52,716 bases of DNA, from contig JAITOB010000011.1 in assembly GCA_031290155.1 (NCBI GenBank), positions 1 through 52,716 of the forward strand, read 5' to 3'. Made by a program: the position numbers and the translations under genes. Source of the DNA: Endomicrobium sp. (GTDB taxonomy: Bacteria; Elusimicrobiota; Endomicrobiia; Endomicrobiales; Endomicrobiaceae). A model generated the notes under the pieces. The model made no database searches. It saw only the letters and a program-made list of their open reading frames with translations, and was not told the origin of the DNA. Positions 1 to 8,208 of this stretch are shown here, piece after piece (the first letter of the stretch is position 1; every line of letters starts with the position of its first letter).

Positions 1-79
1 CGGACAAACTACATACCCATTCCAACGTTGCTTCACAAAATAATCACGACACTTTTCTTCTGTGTCATACTCTTTTCAT
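1..79 (-). mobile_element. IS1595/ISXO2-like transposase, N-terminus only, cut by window edge
   Basis: Reading leftward, a start codon at 79-77 follows an AAAGG ribosome site. One base later in frame the translation runs EYDTEEKCRDYF then VKQRWNGYVVCP and leaves the window. This matches the N-terminal zinc-ribbon region of ISXO2/IS1595 transposases (a Cys, an RW pair, then CP of a CxxC). The start and the body are in different frames: the ATG is followed by four A where three would join them, so this copy carries a one-base frameshift, or slips. The same sequence with the same frameshift recurs at the right end. The catalytic DDE part is outside the window, so family assignment rests on about 25 residues. 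Confidence 0.6.
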
Positions 80-119
80 TTTTCCTTTTATTATGAAATC
101 ATTTATATACCTGGGCCTG
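20..119. repeat. 100-bp inverted terminal repeat, left copy
   Basis: Positions 20-119 are the exact reverse complement of 52617-52716. The unit is the end of an IS1595-like element (tip GGTATATAAATG reading toward the element interior) plus the 8 bases CAGGCCCA outside it. In this copy those 8 bases are the 3' end of the tRNA-Ile2 gene. Identity stops exactly inside the tRNA acceptor stem (position 120). The right copy runs to the last base of the window, so the repeat probably continues outside; this is the pattern of a contig broken at a multicopy element. Confidence 0.9.
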
Positions 120-185
120 GTAGGACTTGAACCTACGACCATTCGATTATGAGTCGAGTGCTCTAACCAACTGAGCTACAGGCCC
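112..185 (-). tRNA. tRNA-Ile2 (anticodon CAU, lysidine type)
   Basis: The minus strand folds as a 74-nt cloverleaf: acceptor GGGCCTG with CAGGCCC, D arm TAGCTCAGTTGGTTAGAGC, anticodon loop CTCATAA, T arm with GGTTCAAGTCC, discriminator A. The anticodon is CAU, but the arm (ACTCGA, loop, TCGAAT) resembles E. coli ileX tRNA-Ile2 rather than initiator or elongator tRNA-Met. TilS is expected to change C34 to lysidine so that it reads AUA. CCA is not encoded. The 3' end coincides exactly with the boundary of the IS-like repeat. The C27-A43 pair at the top of the anticodon stem is a mismatch. Confidence 0.88.
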
Positions 186-626
186 GATGCAGTGTTAATA
201 CATGTTCAAGGTTATACTCAAAAAATAAGTTCAAGTCAAATTTTTACACTTGCTTGCTTGTTTATTTTGTTTTTCATTTTTATTGCTGCGATATTATTAA
301 TCTATGTTTACATCTGATATTGGCTTTGTAAATTGTATAAGCCGAACTTTTAATTCAACGTTGCTTTAAACTAACAGATATTGCTATGAAAATAGACGAA
401 ACAATACTACCTCAAATAACATTAAATCTCCGTCTTTTAGCAATATATAACACCGCACATTTTGCAGCGTAATTGACAGCGTAGGAATTACAGTTGTATA
501 ACCGCCTGATACTTCTAAAGCTAAAGACGATAAAACTTATAAGCCGGCTGATTATATGAAAGACTGCAGAATGCTATTATTTTGCTGATCCATGTATTTA
601 TGAGTTTTGCTTTACAAAAATTACAA
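186..626. other. Gene-free stretch, probably eroded sequence
   Basis: No frame stays open long enough to support a gene. Short plus-strand peptides around 380-580 (for example KDDKTYKPADYMKDC) look like pieces of a former gene but match no family I can name. No tRNA or clear terminator is visible. Confidence 0.5.
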
Positions 627-871
627 TTATTTATATTTAATAATTAATAAAGTAGTTATTCCGCAAAATATTAAAGCTGAAATCATGCCAAACAACAACC
701 GATAATCGCGATGTATATGCATGTAAAATTGAAAATACTTGGTATTGTATTGAACCCGACAAAAGTTGCCGTCGACACTCCTTCAGCGCTCTTGGTTTTA
801 TATATATTTATGTTATAGTAAAAATTAGTTCTATACAATTTATTAAAAAATCGCACATTAGTCACCTCCAT
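627..871 (-). pseudogene. Possible PQ-loop (SemiSWEET-like) membrane protein remnant
   Basis: On the minus strand the peptide YKTKSAEGVSTATFVGFNTI resembles the PQ-loop block of SemiSWEET-type transporters; the dead SemiSWEET gene at 38152 has WKTKSAKDISIEMFIIN in the same place. A hydrophobic tail (GMISALIFCGITTLLIIKYK) appears in another frame before a stop at 627, so at least one frameshift is needed. The usual Pro-Gln before the loop is not visible. The assignment is weak, resting on one short block and the hydrophobic tail. Confidence 0.3.
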
Positions 872-893
872 TAATGAATTAGAGTTAAGATGG

Positions 894-2786
894 TTATTTT
901 ATATCTTTAAGCCACTCTTTTTCACTGCTTTCGCTTGCCATTCTCCAATCTCCGCGCGGAGATAAAGAGATTGTTCCTATTTTTACGCCGTCAGGAGTGC
1001 AATTACGTTTAAACTGATTTGAAAAAAAGCGTTTTATAAAAACTCTAAAATGTTTTTTTATTTCTTCTTTTTTATATATTCCTTTAAAAGCTTTGCAGGC
1101 AAACATAAGCGTTTTATCCGGATTCTGCCCAAAGCGTATCGTATAATACAAAAAGAAATCATGGAGTTCATAAGGACCTATCAATTTTTCAGTTTTTTGT
1201 GAAATTTCACCGTTATCCGACGGAAGAAGCTCAGGACTTATTTCCGTATTTAAAATATCAGTTAAACTTTTTTTATATTTGTTGATTCTTTCTGATTCAT
1301 AAGATATAAGATATTTTACAAGAGTTTTAGGAACTGACGAATTTACAGCGTACATAGACATATGGTCGCCGTTATAAGTACACCAACCAAGCGCATTTTC
1401 AGACAGATCTCCCGTACCTACAACCAAACCTTTTTCGGCATTTGCTATATCCATTAGTATCTGCGTACGCTCGCGGGCCTGAGAATTTTCATAAGCTGTA
1501 TTTTTTTCGCTGCTATATTTTATGTCTTTAAGATGTTTTTCAATAATATCTGTAATCGGAATTTTTCTAATTTGTATTTCAAACGCTTCCTCAAGTTTTG
1601 ATACATTTTTCACAGTCTGGCTGCTTGTGCCTGGTCCGGGCATGGTAACAGCTATAATATCCTTTTTGTTTTTTTCTAAGATTTCGTAGCTTCTTAATAT
1701 AACTAAAAGAGCAAGACAGGAATCAAGTCCGCCTGAAACGCCTATTACAGCATTAAGCCCAGTAAGTTTTAATCTTTCTGCAAGCGCTCTTGACTGCATT
1801 TGAAGGATAAGTTCTGCGCGGGCAGATATTGATTTTAAATCATCCGGGACAAAAGGAAGAGGCGGAATATAACGCACAATGGCGGCGCTTGCTTCATTAA
1901 AATTAAATTTAACTATACGGTATCCGCTGCTTAAAGTATTTTCAAAAACATTAAGTCTTCGCCGCTCATAAGCAAGTTTTTGAGTGTCTATCTCGCATAT
2001 TGTCAATCCGCTTGTGAAAAGTTCGCTTTCATCAAGAATTTCTCCGTTTTCAGCTATAATACGATGGCCTGAAAAAATAATGTCGCTTACAGATTCGCCG
2101 GTTCCGGCGGAAGCATAAAGATAACCCGAAGCTAATCGGCCGCTTTGGGATTTTATGAGCGTTTTTCTGTAATCGCTTTTACCTATAAGTTCGTTTGATG
2201 CGGAAAGATTTACTATAATTGAAGCTCCTGCCTGTGCATAACGGTTTGACGGCGGGGAGACGATAAACATATCCTCACATATTTCCGCTGCAATTTTAAC
2301 ATTATCATTGCTTTCTGCTTCAAGGATTATATCTGTTCCGAAAAATGCCGCCTGTCCGCATAATTCGATTGAACTTGAAATATTTTTACCTGAACTAAAA
2401 TGGCGGAGTTCATAGAACTCAGAGTATGTAGGCAATGCTGTTTTAGGTATAACTGCAAGAACTTTTCCGTTTTGAAAAGCAACAGCGCAGGAATACAATT
2501 TTCCTTTTGCCCATATTGGAGAACCTACAAAAATCAAAATTTTTTTTCCTACGGTAGCTTTACAGATTGCGGTTAAGGCATTATTGGCAGAATGTTTAAG
2601 AATATCAGACAAAAATAATTCGCCGCAGGTATAACCTGTCACGCACAATTCAGGAAAAACTAAAAGTTCCGCGCCGGAAGAGTTTGCTTGTTTTATCAAC
2701 TTTACTATTTCCACAGCATTTGCCGAAGGGTTTGCTATGTTTATATTCGGTGTTGCCGCAGCCGTTTTAATAAATCCGTATTTCAT
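894..2786 (-). CDS. nadE: Glutamine-dependent NAD+ synthetase
   Basis: Makes NAD+ from nicotinate adenine dinucleotide, ATP and glutamine-derived ammonia. The N-terminal half is a nitrilase-type glutaminase: FPELCVTGYTC carries the catalytic Glu and AEICEDMF carries the Cys. The C-terminal half is the ATP-dependent synthetase with the P-loop GVSGGLDSCLAL and the GTGDLSENALGW region. About 630 residues is usual for the two-domain form. I chose the start at 2786 because AGAGG lies just upstream; an in-frame ATG eight codons earlier has no ribosome site. Together with nadA at 46.4 kb it supports NAD synthesis. It lies downstream of the dead crcB on the same strand. Confidence 0.95.
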   Translation of the reverse strand: MKYGFIKTAAATPNINIANPSANAVEIVKLIKQANSSGAELLVFPELCVTGYTCGELFLSDILKHSANNALTAICKATVGKKILIFVGSPIWAKGKLYSCAVAFQNGKVLAVIPKTALPTYSEFYELRHFSSGKNISSSIELCGQAAFFGTDIILEAESNDNVKIAAEICEDMFIVSPPSNRYAQAGASIIVNLSASNELIGKSDYRKTLIKSQSGRLASGYLYASAGTGESVSDIIFSGHRIIAENGEILDESELFTSGLTICEIDTQKLAYERRRLNVFENTLSSGYRIVKFNFNEASAAIVRYIPPLPFVPDDLKSISARAELILQMQSRALAERLKLTGLNAVIGVSGGLDSCLALLVILRSYEILEKNKKDIIAVTMPGPGTSSQTVKNVSKLEEAFEIQIRKIPITDIIEKHLKDIKYSSEKNTAYENSQARERTQILMDIANAEKGLVVGTGDLSENALGWCTYNGDHMSMYAVNSSVPKTLVKYLISYESERINKYKKSLTDILNTEISPELLPSDNGEISQKTEKLIGPYELHDFFLYYTIRFGQNPDKTLMFACKAFKGIYKKEEIKKHFRVFIKRFFSNQFKRNCTPDGVKIGTISLSPRGDWRMASESSEKEWLKDIK

Positions 2787-2874
2787 TAGTCCTCTGTATT
2801 TAAATAACATTTTTTAAATTGTATTAAATCTTAAAACGTATGAACAGATGATTTAAAATTTTATAGTATGGATT

Positions 2875-3216
2875 TTATTTTACAACAAATTTGACAAAAA
2901 CGTATCCCAGCCAAAAATCCGACAGAGGCATTACAATTGAAAAAATTAAATATAGAAATCTGCCTGTAAAATTATTATTTTTATAAATTTGAAAATTCAA
3001 AAGAAAAAGATGAAAATGTCGTGAATCCTCCCAGAAAACCTACAAGTAAAAACTGCTTGATATTCCCATAAGGAAACATCCTAAAAAGTTTATAATAATT
3101 ATAGTAGAAGGAATTCCTCCCCCCATTTGCTTAAAGATAAGAATTCTGACAGCAAAAATCTAAACAAAGCTCCGAAGGCTCCTCCAAAAAAATACAACAA
3201 TTGCCGCTGACATCAT
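2875..3216 (-). pseudogene. crcB: CrcB/Fluc fluoride channel, broken
   Basis: CrcB proteins are small membrane channels exporting fluoride. The minus strand holds the family blocks in order but in shifting frames: GGAFGALFRFLLS near the start, INFLGCFLMGI, then VGFLGGFTTFSSFSFEF (the diagnostic GGFTTFS block), and a last helix ending FVKFVVK at 2875. At least three frameshifts separate them and the first frame hits a stop within 20 codons. Start at 3216 is by position of the N-terminal block, about ten bases after AGAGG. It sits between priA and nadE on the same strand. Not translatable as it stands. Confidence 0.8.
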
Positions 3217-3237
3217 ATTCAATAAAATCCTCTTTTC

Positions 3238-5223
3238 TTATGTTAAATCTGAAGGCATAATTTCTATACCTATAAAAGCTCCTGGCAATTGTTTGGAGTT
3301 TTCTAATAACTCCATAAGCTTTATTATATTTTCTTTACAGCCTTTAATTATTATGTGTTTTCTGTAAATATTATTCATTTTTGAAATATATGCCGTTGCC
3401 GGACCTAAGAGTTTTAATCCCAGCTTATACTTTTCAACTAAATCTATAAGAATGGAAAAAAGTTTTTCAGAGATTTCCTCTGCTTTTTTTTCATTTTTAT
3501 TTTTTATTGAAATCTTTGCTATATCGCAATAAGGCGGATAAAATAATTGTTTTCTTTGTTCTATTTCAGTCCTGTAAAAAGATAAAAAATCATGATTTTT
3601 TGCATACTCTATTGCATAATGTTGCGGATGATTTGTTTGAACTATAACTGTACCGTTTATATCTCCTCTGCCGCTGCGGCCGGAAACCTGTGTAATAAGC
3701 TGAAAGGTTCTTTCCACCGATTTAAAATTTGGAAGATACAGCGATGTATCTGCATCTATAACGCATACTAAGCTTGCTTTTGGAAAATCAAAACCTTTTG
3801 CTATCATCTGTGTTCCAAGCAATATATTGTATTCTTCATTTTTCATGCCTTTGTAAGCTTTTTCGTAATTAGTTTTTAAAGATGCCGTATCTCCGTCAAG
3901 TCTGAAAATTTTTGCATTTTTAAAAAGTTTTATTAATTCATCTTCAACTTTTTGAGTGCCTGTACCGAAAACTGCTATATCTTTACTTTTACACACAGAA
4001 CACGTTGGAGGGAAGTTTTTTATTTCGCCGCAATAATGACATTTTAGCAAATCTGGATTTTTGTGAAAAACCATTGAAATAGAACATTTTGGGCACTGGT
4101 AAACATTTCCGCATTTTCTACACATAATTGTTGGAGAGTACCCTCTGCGGTTTAAGAAAACAATTATTTGTTCTCTTTTTGACAAGGCTTTTGATATTAA
4201 TTCTATTGTTTCAGGAAGGAGTAAATTTGATTTAAATAATCTGTTTTTTAACGTTAAAACTTTTATTTCGGGTAGTTTTCTTTTATCTATTCGTTCATTT
4301 AATTCTACGAGAGTTAATTTCTTTTCCAATGCGTCTTTGTAACTTTCAAGCGAAGGGGAAGCTGAACCAAAAATCACAACCGCATTGTTGTATCTTCCGC
4401 GCCATTTGGCAATTTCTCTTGCATCATAAGACGGTTTTTGTTCTTGTTTATAAGTTTGTTCATGTTCTTCATCAATAATTATCAAACCCAGGTTTTTAAA
4501 CGGAGAGAATATTGCCGATCTAGCTCCTATAATTATTTTTATGTTGCCGTTTTTCATTTTTAAAAATAGGATATATTTTTCAATGTTGCTTATTCCGCTG
4601 TGCCACAAACCGATATTTGTCCCGAATCTTTTTGTCATAATGTCTGCAAATTGAACTGTAAGAGAAATTTCAGGTATAAGCATTATCGCACTTCTGTTTT
4701 GTCTTAAAGCATATTCTATAGAGTTTATGTACACTTCAGTCTTGCCTGAAGCAGTTACTCCGTGAAGAAGAAAACCTGCAAAAGAATTCTTTTGCAGGTT
4801 TTCTTTTATTAAATTAACGGCGTTAACCTGGTGTATGTTTAGCACGTGCTTTTCATATGATATTTCTTCGTCTGTGATTTTATTTTTTACAATTCTTTTT
4901 GGAGATTTCATTGCTGCGGGAATGATTGATGCAAGCGCTTCGCCCAGTGAACACACATAATTTTTTGAAATATAATTCGCAAGTTCCGTTGTTTCTTTAG
5001 TTATAAGAGAATCTTTGTCTATAACTTCAATAATTTGCTTTAATTTCAAAGTGTTTTTGTCTGTAAGATTTTGGTAGGAAATTACGTAAGCGGTTAAAAT
5101 TCTTTTTCCAAATTGTACTTTAACCCTTTTCCCAACTATATTTGCCGGATTAATATTTTCAGGAGGAAGATAATAAAAGATTTTGTTTAAGGGAACAGGG
5201 ACAGCTACTTCTAAAACTATCAT
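3238..5223 (-). CDS. priA: Primosomal protein N', replication restart helicase
   Basis: PriA reloads the replisome at stalled forks. At 661 residues it is slightly short of the E. coli length but complete. Seen: N-terminal DNA-binding domain (LEVAVPVPLNKIFYYL), Walker A GVTASGKTEVY, DEEH Walker B, and the paired zinc-binding cysteines (CRKCGNVYQCPKCS, then CHYCGEIKNFPPTCSVCK), followed by the helicase motif GTQMIAKGFDFP and QVSGRSGRG. The start overlaps the stop of the uracil-DNA glycosylase gene (ATGA), showing translational coupling. Confidence 0.97.
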   Translation of the reverse strand: MIVLEVAVPVPLNKIFYYLPPENINPANIVGKRVKVQFGKRILTAYVISYQNLTDKNTLKLKQIIEVIDKDSLITKETTELANYISKNYVCSLGEALASIIPAAMKSPKRIVKNKITDEEISYEKHVLNIHQVNAVNLIKENLQKNSFAGFLLHGVTASGKTEVYINSIEYALRQNRSAIMLIPEISLTVQFADIMTKRFGTNIGLWHSGISNIEKYILFLKMKNGNIKIIIGARSAIFSPFKNLGLIIIDEEHEQTYKQEQKPSYDAREIAKWRGRYNNAVVIFGSASPSLESYKDALEKKLTLVELNERIDKRKLPEIKVLTLKNRLFKSNLLLPETIELISKALSKREQIIVFLNRRGYSPTIMCRKCGNVYQCPKCSISMVFHKNPDLLKCHYCGEIKNFPPTCSVCKSKDIAVFGTGTQKVEDELIKLFKNAKIFRLDGDTASLKTNYEKAYKGMKNEEYNILLGTQMIAKGFDFPKASLVCVIDADTSLYLPNFKSVERTFQLITQVSGRSGRGDINGTVIVQTNHPQHYAIEYAKNHDFLSFYRTEIEQRKQLFYPPYCDIAKISIKNKNEKKAEEISEKLFSILIDLVEKYKLGLKLLGPATAYISKMNNIYRKHIIIKGCKENIIKLMELLENSKQLPGAFIGIEIMPSDLT

Positions 5224-5960
5224 ACTTCGCCTGCATCTAAATAATGCATAACTTTTTTCACATCTTCCCAGACGAATTTTTTTAAGTTCGGATTTCTTAA
5301 AAGAGCTGAAGGATGGTATGTGGGCATAAGTTTTATACTTTTATATTCTTTAAAATTGCCTCTTAATTTACTTATAGGCACTTCAGTGCTTAAAAGACCT
5401 TTTGCGGAAGAAGCCCCTAGAGTTACAATAATCTTAGGTTTGACAATTTCAATCTGCATATCCAAATACGATCTGCACATTTCCATTTCTTCAAGAGTCG
5501 GAGGTCTGTCATTTGAGCGTTTTTCAGGGTTAAACGGATCAATCATAGGGTGACATTTTACTATATTTGCTATATATACTGTTTCTCTTGTCTGTCCCAT
5601 TGCTTCAATAATTTTTGTCAACAGTTGTCCTGCCCTTCCTATGAAAGGTTCTCCTTTATGATCTTCGTCATATCCCGGACCTTCGCCTATGAACATTAAA
5701 CTGGCGTTTGGAGATCCTGTGCCAAAAACCGCCCTTAAACGAGTATTGCCTAAATGACAATTTTTACAAATATTAACTTTTTCTTTCAATACTTCAAGTT
5801 TTTCTTTAGGTCCTGAAATTTTATGAGAAAAAGTTTGTTGTTCATCTGATGCAGCGTTTAACACAGAAATTTTATAAATTTCATTTTCTCCCCAGTTATT
5901 ATATTCTTCAAGAGACCTTTTTGTCAGCTTTAATATTGTTAAATAATCTGATAGTTTCAT
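5220..5960 (-). CDS. Family 4-type uracil-DNA glycosylase (Fe-S)
   Basis: Removes uracil from DNA. The 246-residue protein has the family 4/5 signature: CKNCHLG with two cluster cysteines, GEGPGYDEDHKGEPFIGRAG as the active-site loop, NIVKCHP with a third cysteine, CRSYL with the fourth, and TYHPSALLRNP with the catalytic-site His. The Glu-Gly-Pro-Gly form and four cysteines favour family 4. The N-terminal 60 residues are variable. The gene overlaps coaB by 53 bases upstream and priA by four bases downstream, so it belongs to one transcript. Confidence 0.92.
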   Translation of the reverse strand: MKLSDYLTILKLTKRSLEEYNNWGENEIYKISVLNAASDEQQTFSHKISGPKEKLEVLKEKVNICKNCHLGNTRLRAVFGTGSPNASLMFIGEGPGYDEDHKGEPFIGRAGQLLTKIIEAMGQTRETVYIANIVKCHPMIDPFNPEKRSNDRPPTLEEMEMCRSYLDMQIEIVKPKIIVTLGASSAKGLLSTEVPISKLRGNFKEYKSIKLMPTYHPSALLRNPNLKKFVWEDVKKVMHYLDAGEV

Positions 5961-6564
5961 TTATAATTTTTTCCGCAACTATTTTTTTGTCCTTATTTTT
6001 TATCTCTATAACGGAGCCGTCCGTATTTATAATATATGCCGTAGTATTATCTGAACCGATTGACTCATTGGCGTTGGCTGTTATTAAATCAAGATTTTTA
6101 TTTTTTAATTTCATTTTAGCATTGTTTATTAAATTTTTAGTTTCAAGTGCAAACCCGGTAACAATCTGATTTTTTTTATTTTTTCCGCAATATTTAATAA
6201 TATCAGGATTTTGGGTAAACTCTATTAATATTTTTTTACTGCTTTTCTTTATTTTGTGTTTATAAATTTTGACCGGTCTGTAATCTGAAACAGCCGCCGC
6301 GCTTATGATAATATCTGACTTTTTAAAATTCAATTTTACCGCTTTAAACATTTCTAAAGCGGTTGTAATTTCCATAAGCTTTACATTTGAAGGGAATGTA
6401 TTTGCCGGTCCTGAAATAAAAATAACGTTACATCCTTTTATTAAAGCAGCTTCAGCGAGAGCATTTCCCATTTTTCCAGAAGAGTTATTGCTTATGAATC
6501 TAACCGGATCTATATATTCTTTGGTAGGTCCAGACAAAATTAGAAATGTGAGTTTTTTTGACAT
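5908..6564 (-). CDS. coaB: Phosphopantothenate-cysteine ligase (CoaB half)
   Basis: Joins cysteine to 4'-phosphopantothenate in CoA synthesis. The 218-residue product begins KLTFLILSGPTKEYIDPVRF and continues NNSSGKMG, the nucleotide-binding start of the CoaB domain of the usual CoaBC fusion; SAAAVSDYRP and GFALET are further family blocks. Here it is a separate gene, 25 bases after the coaC stop, with its own ATG and a moderate AAAGG site. It overlaps the next gene by 53 bases. Stand-alone CoaB occurs in some bacteria, so this is a split form rather than evident damage. Confidence 0.9.
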   Translation of the reverse strand: MSKKLTFLILSGPTKEYIDPVRFISNNSSGKMGNALAEAALIKGCNVIFISGPANTFPSNVKLMEITTALEMFKAVKLNFKKSDIIISAAAVSDYRPVKIYKHKIKKSSKKILIEFTQNPDIIKYCGKNKKNQIVTGFALETKNLINNAKMKLKNKNLDLITANANESIGSDNTTAYIINTDGSVIEIKNKDKKIVAEKIINETIRLFNNIKADKKVS

Positions 6565-6589
6565 TAATTATTTAAACCTTTTACTATAT

Positions 6590-7132
6590 TTATTTAAGGT
6601 TAATTATAGATGATATGACAACTTCGACAGGGGCAAGTCTGCCGTCTCCATAGTCGCCGCAGGCAAGTTCTCCTTTTTCAGGCATAATAAAATTATACCC
6701 GTAATCTTTTAGAGTTTTGATATTAGTCTGTGTAGCTTGATGATTAAACATATTAGTATTCATTGCGGGGCATATTAAAATGTCGGCTTTTGAAGCAAGC
6801 ACGGTGCATGACAGTAAGTCATCTGCTCTACCGTAAGCAAGTCTTGCAATTATATCGGCTGTGGCCGGGACAATTACAATAACATCAGCTTTTTTAGCAA
6901 GCGAAATATGTTTTATTTCCCATTCATCTGGAATTTCAAACATATCTTGATAAACTTTATTTTTTGACAAAGTTTGTAAAGTGAATAACGTTATAAATTG
7001 AGAGCCGCTTTTGGTTAAAATACATTCAACATTTGCTTTAAGTTTAACAAGCTGTCTTATTATATCACAGCTTTTATATGCCGCGATGCATCCGCAAATG
7101 CCTAAAATAATATTTTTATTTTCTATAACCAT
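6590..7132 (-). CDS. coaC: Phosphopantothenoylcysteine decarboxylase (CoaC half)
   Basis: FMN-dependent decarboxylation of phosphopantothenoylcysteine, the step after CoaB. The 180-residue flavoprotein has ILGICGCIAAYKSCDIIRQL (FMN-binding start), the central His in KHISLAKKADVIVIVPATA, PAMNTNMF (substrate-binding Asn) and EKGELACGDYGDGRL (the flap with the catalytic Cys). It ends with a clean stop where a CoaBC fusion would run on. Same operon as gmk upstream and coaB downstream. Confidence 0.92.
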   Translation of the reverse strand: MVIENKNIILGICGCIAAYKSCDIIRQLVKLKANVECILTKSGSQFITLFTLQTLSKNKVYQDMFEIPDEWEIKHISLAKKADVIVIVPATADIIARLAYGRADDLLSCTVLASKADILICPAMNTNMFNHQATQTNIKTLKDYGYNFIMPEKGELACGDYGDGRLAPVEVVISSIINLK

Positions 7133-7265
7133 TGCTTTTCCAAAATATTTAGATATTACAAATTCTTACTGTTACATATTTAATTAACACAATTAAATTA
7201 TAATACCGCGCGAAACGACTTCGATTATTATTTTTGAACTTCAGATTTGAATTTTACTTCTTTTT

Positions 7266-7484
7266 TCATTTTTTTTTTTGTATTTCTTCAATTTTTTCAT
7301 GCGTTGCAACATTTGTGACGACTTCAATTAACGCTTTATTTATAAGCTCGGCTTGCGTAAGTTTCCTGCAATCTTCATTATGTCTTATTATTTCAATCCA
7401 TTCTAATGCAAGTTTTACTATCTCATATCTTCCAAGCTGCGATGTTGATACAGTTGAATCTAAATACATTTCAATTGATGCCAT
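7266..7484 (-). CDS. rpoZ: Omega-like small subunit of RNA polymerase (putative)
   Basis: A 72-residue protein lying between gmk and coaBC, where rpoZ is found in many bacteria. The block STSQLGRYEIVKLALEWIEI and the helical region LTQAELINKALIEVVTN fit the omega fold (Tyr-Glu-Leu-Val-like helix, then a conserved small helix). Sequence similarity is low, so context carries much of the call. It ends in a run of nine A coding Lys before TGA; a one-base change there would extend the tail by about a dozen charged residues. The start follows the gmk stop by three bases. Confidence 0.6.
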   Translation of the reverse strand: MASIEMYLDSTVSTSQLGRYEIVKLALEWIEIIRHNEDCRKLTQAELINKALIEVVTNVATHEKIEEIQKKK

Positions 7485-7487
7485 TCT

Positions 7488-8114
7488 TTATCTCCCGTTA
7501 GTAAAATACGCTTTATCTTTTTGAATTTTATATTCTAAAGATTGTATAATTATCTTCACTGCGCGTATAGCACTATTTAAATTTTTATTTATAACCAGAT
7601 ATTCATATTTATGAATATATTCTGATTCTTTTTTTGCATTCTTAAGACGTATGTTTATTATTTCTCTGCAGTCTTTATTTCTTGCAATAAGTCTGTTTTC
7701 AAGAGTTTTTAAATCCGGTGTTATTATAAAAATCATACAAGCGTTAGGGTACTGTTTTTTTATGCTTACAGCGCCTTGAACGTCAATTTCTAAAAGTATG
7801 TTTCTTCCAGCTTTTAGTACCTTACGTAATAATGTTTTTAAAGTGCCGTAATAGTGGTCGTGTACCCTTGCCCATTCAGTAAATTTCTTTTCTTTAATCA
7901 TTTTTTTGAATTCAGGTTCATTAACAAAAAAATATTCTCTGCCGTTTATTTCGCCTTTTCTAGGCGGTCTTGTAGTATATGATACTGAATAGAATATATT
8001 TTGGCTGCTGCTGACAACAGCCTCACATATGCTGGATTTACCTGCCCCTGAAGGCGCAGAAATGATTATTATGTTGCCTGATGATTTAATAGGATTGTTT
8101 AATTTTTTATTCAA
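7488..8114 (-). CDS. gmk: Guanylate kinase
   Basis: Phosphorylates GMP to GDP. P-loop SAPSGAGKSS, GMP-binding block SYTTRPPRKGEINGREYFFV, and the lid/catalytic region LEIDVQGAVSIKK are all present. The frame is open to an ATG at 8159, but that would begin inside tRNA-Pro; a TTG at 8114 gives 208 residues, the normal family length, and I prefer it although no strong ribosome site precedes it. It lies 20 bases downstream of tRNA-Pro and is followed by the omega-like gene after three bases. Confidence 0.93.
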   Translation of the reverse strand: MNKKLNNPIKSSGNIIIISAPSGAGKSSICEAVVSSSQNIFYSVSYTTRPPRKGEINGREYFFVNEPEFKKMIKEKKFTEWARVHDHYYGTLKTLLRKVLKAGRNILLEIDVQGAVSIKKQYPNACMIFIITPDLKTLENRLIARNKDCREIINIRLKNAKKESEYIHKYEYLVINKNLNSAIRAVKIIIQSLEYKIQKDKAYFTNGR

Positions 8115-8134
8115 CTTAAAAATCCACAAAAATA

Positions 8135-8208
8135 TCGGGAAGGTGGGACTTGAACCCACAACCTCCTGCTCCCAAAGCAGGCGCGATAGCCAATTACGCT
8201 ACTTCCCG
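8135..8208 (-). tRNA. tRNA-Pro (anticodon UGG)
   Basis: Minus-strand cloverleaf: acceptor CGGGAAG with CTTCCCG, anticodon stem CCTGC/GCAGG around loop TTTGGGA, T arm GGTTCAAGTCC, discriminator A. CCA is not encoded. Its 5' end overlaps the last codons of the broken rdgB by about ten bases and its 3' end is just upstream of gmk, so it appears embedded in the operon and would be cut out of the transcript. Confidence 0.95.

Noticed and set aside
20-119. Prophage or integrative-element attachment site at the tRNA 3' end
   Set aside because: Only 8 bases of tRNA are shared and no integrase is present; the repeat encodes a transposase start, so an IS end explains it better.
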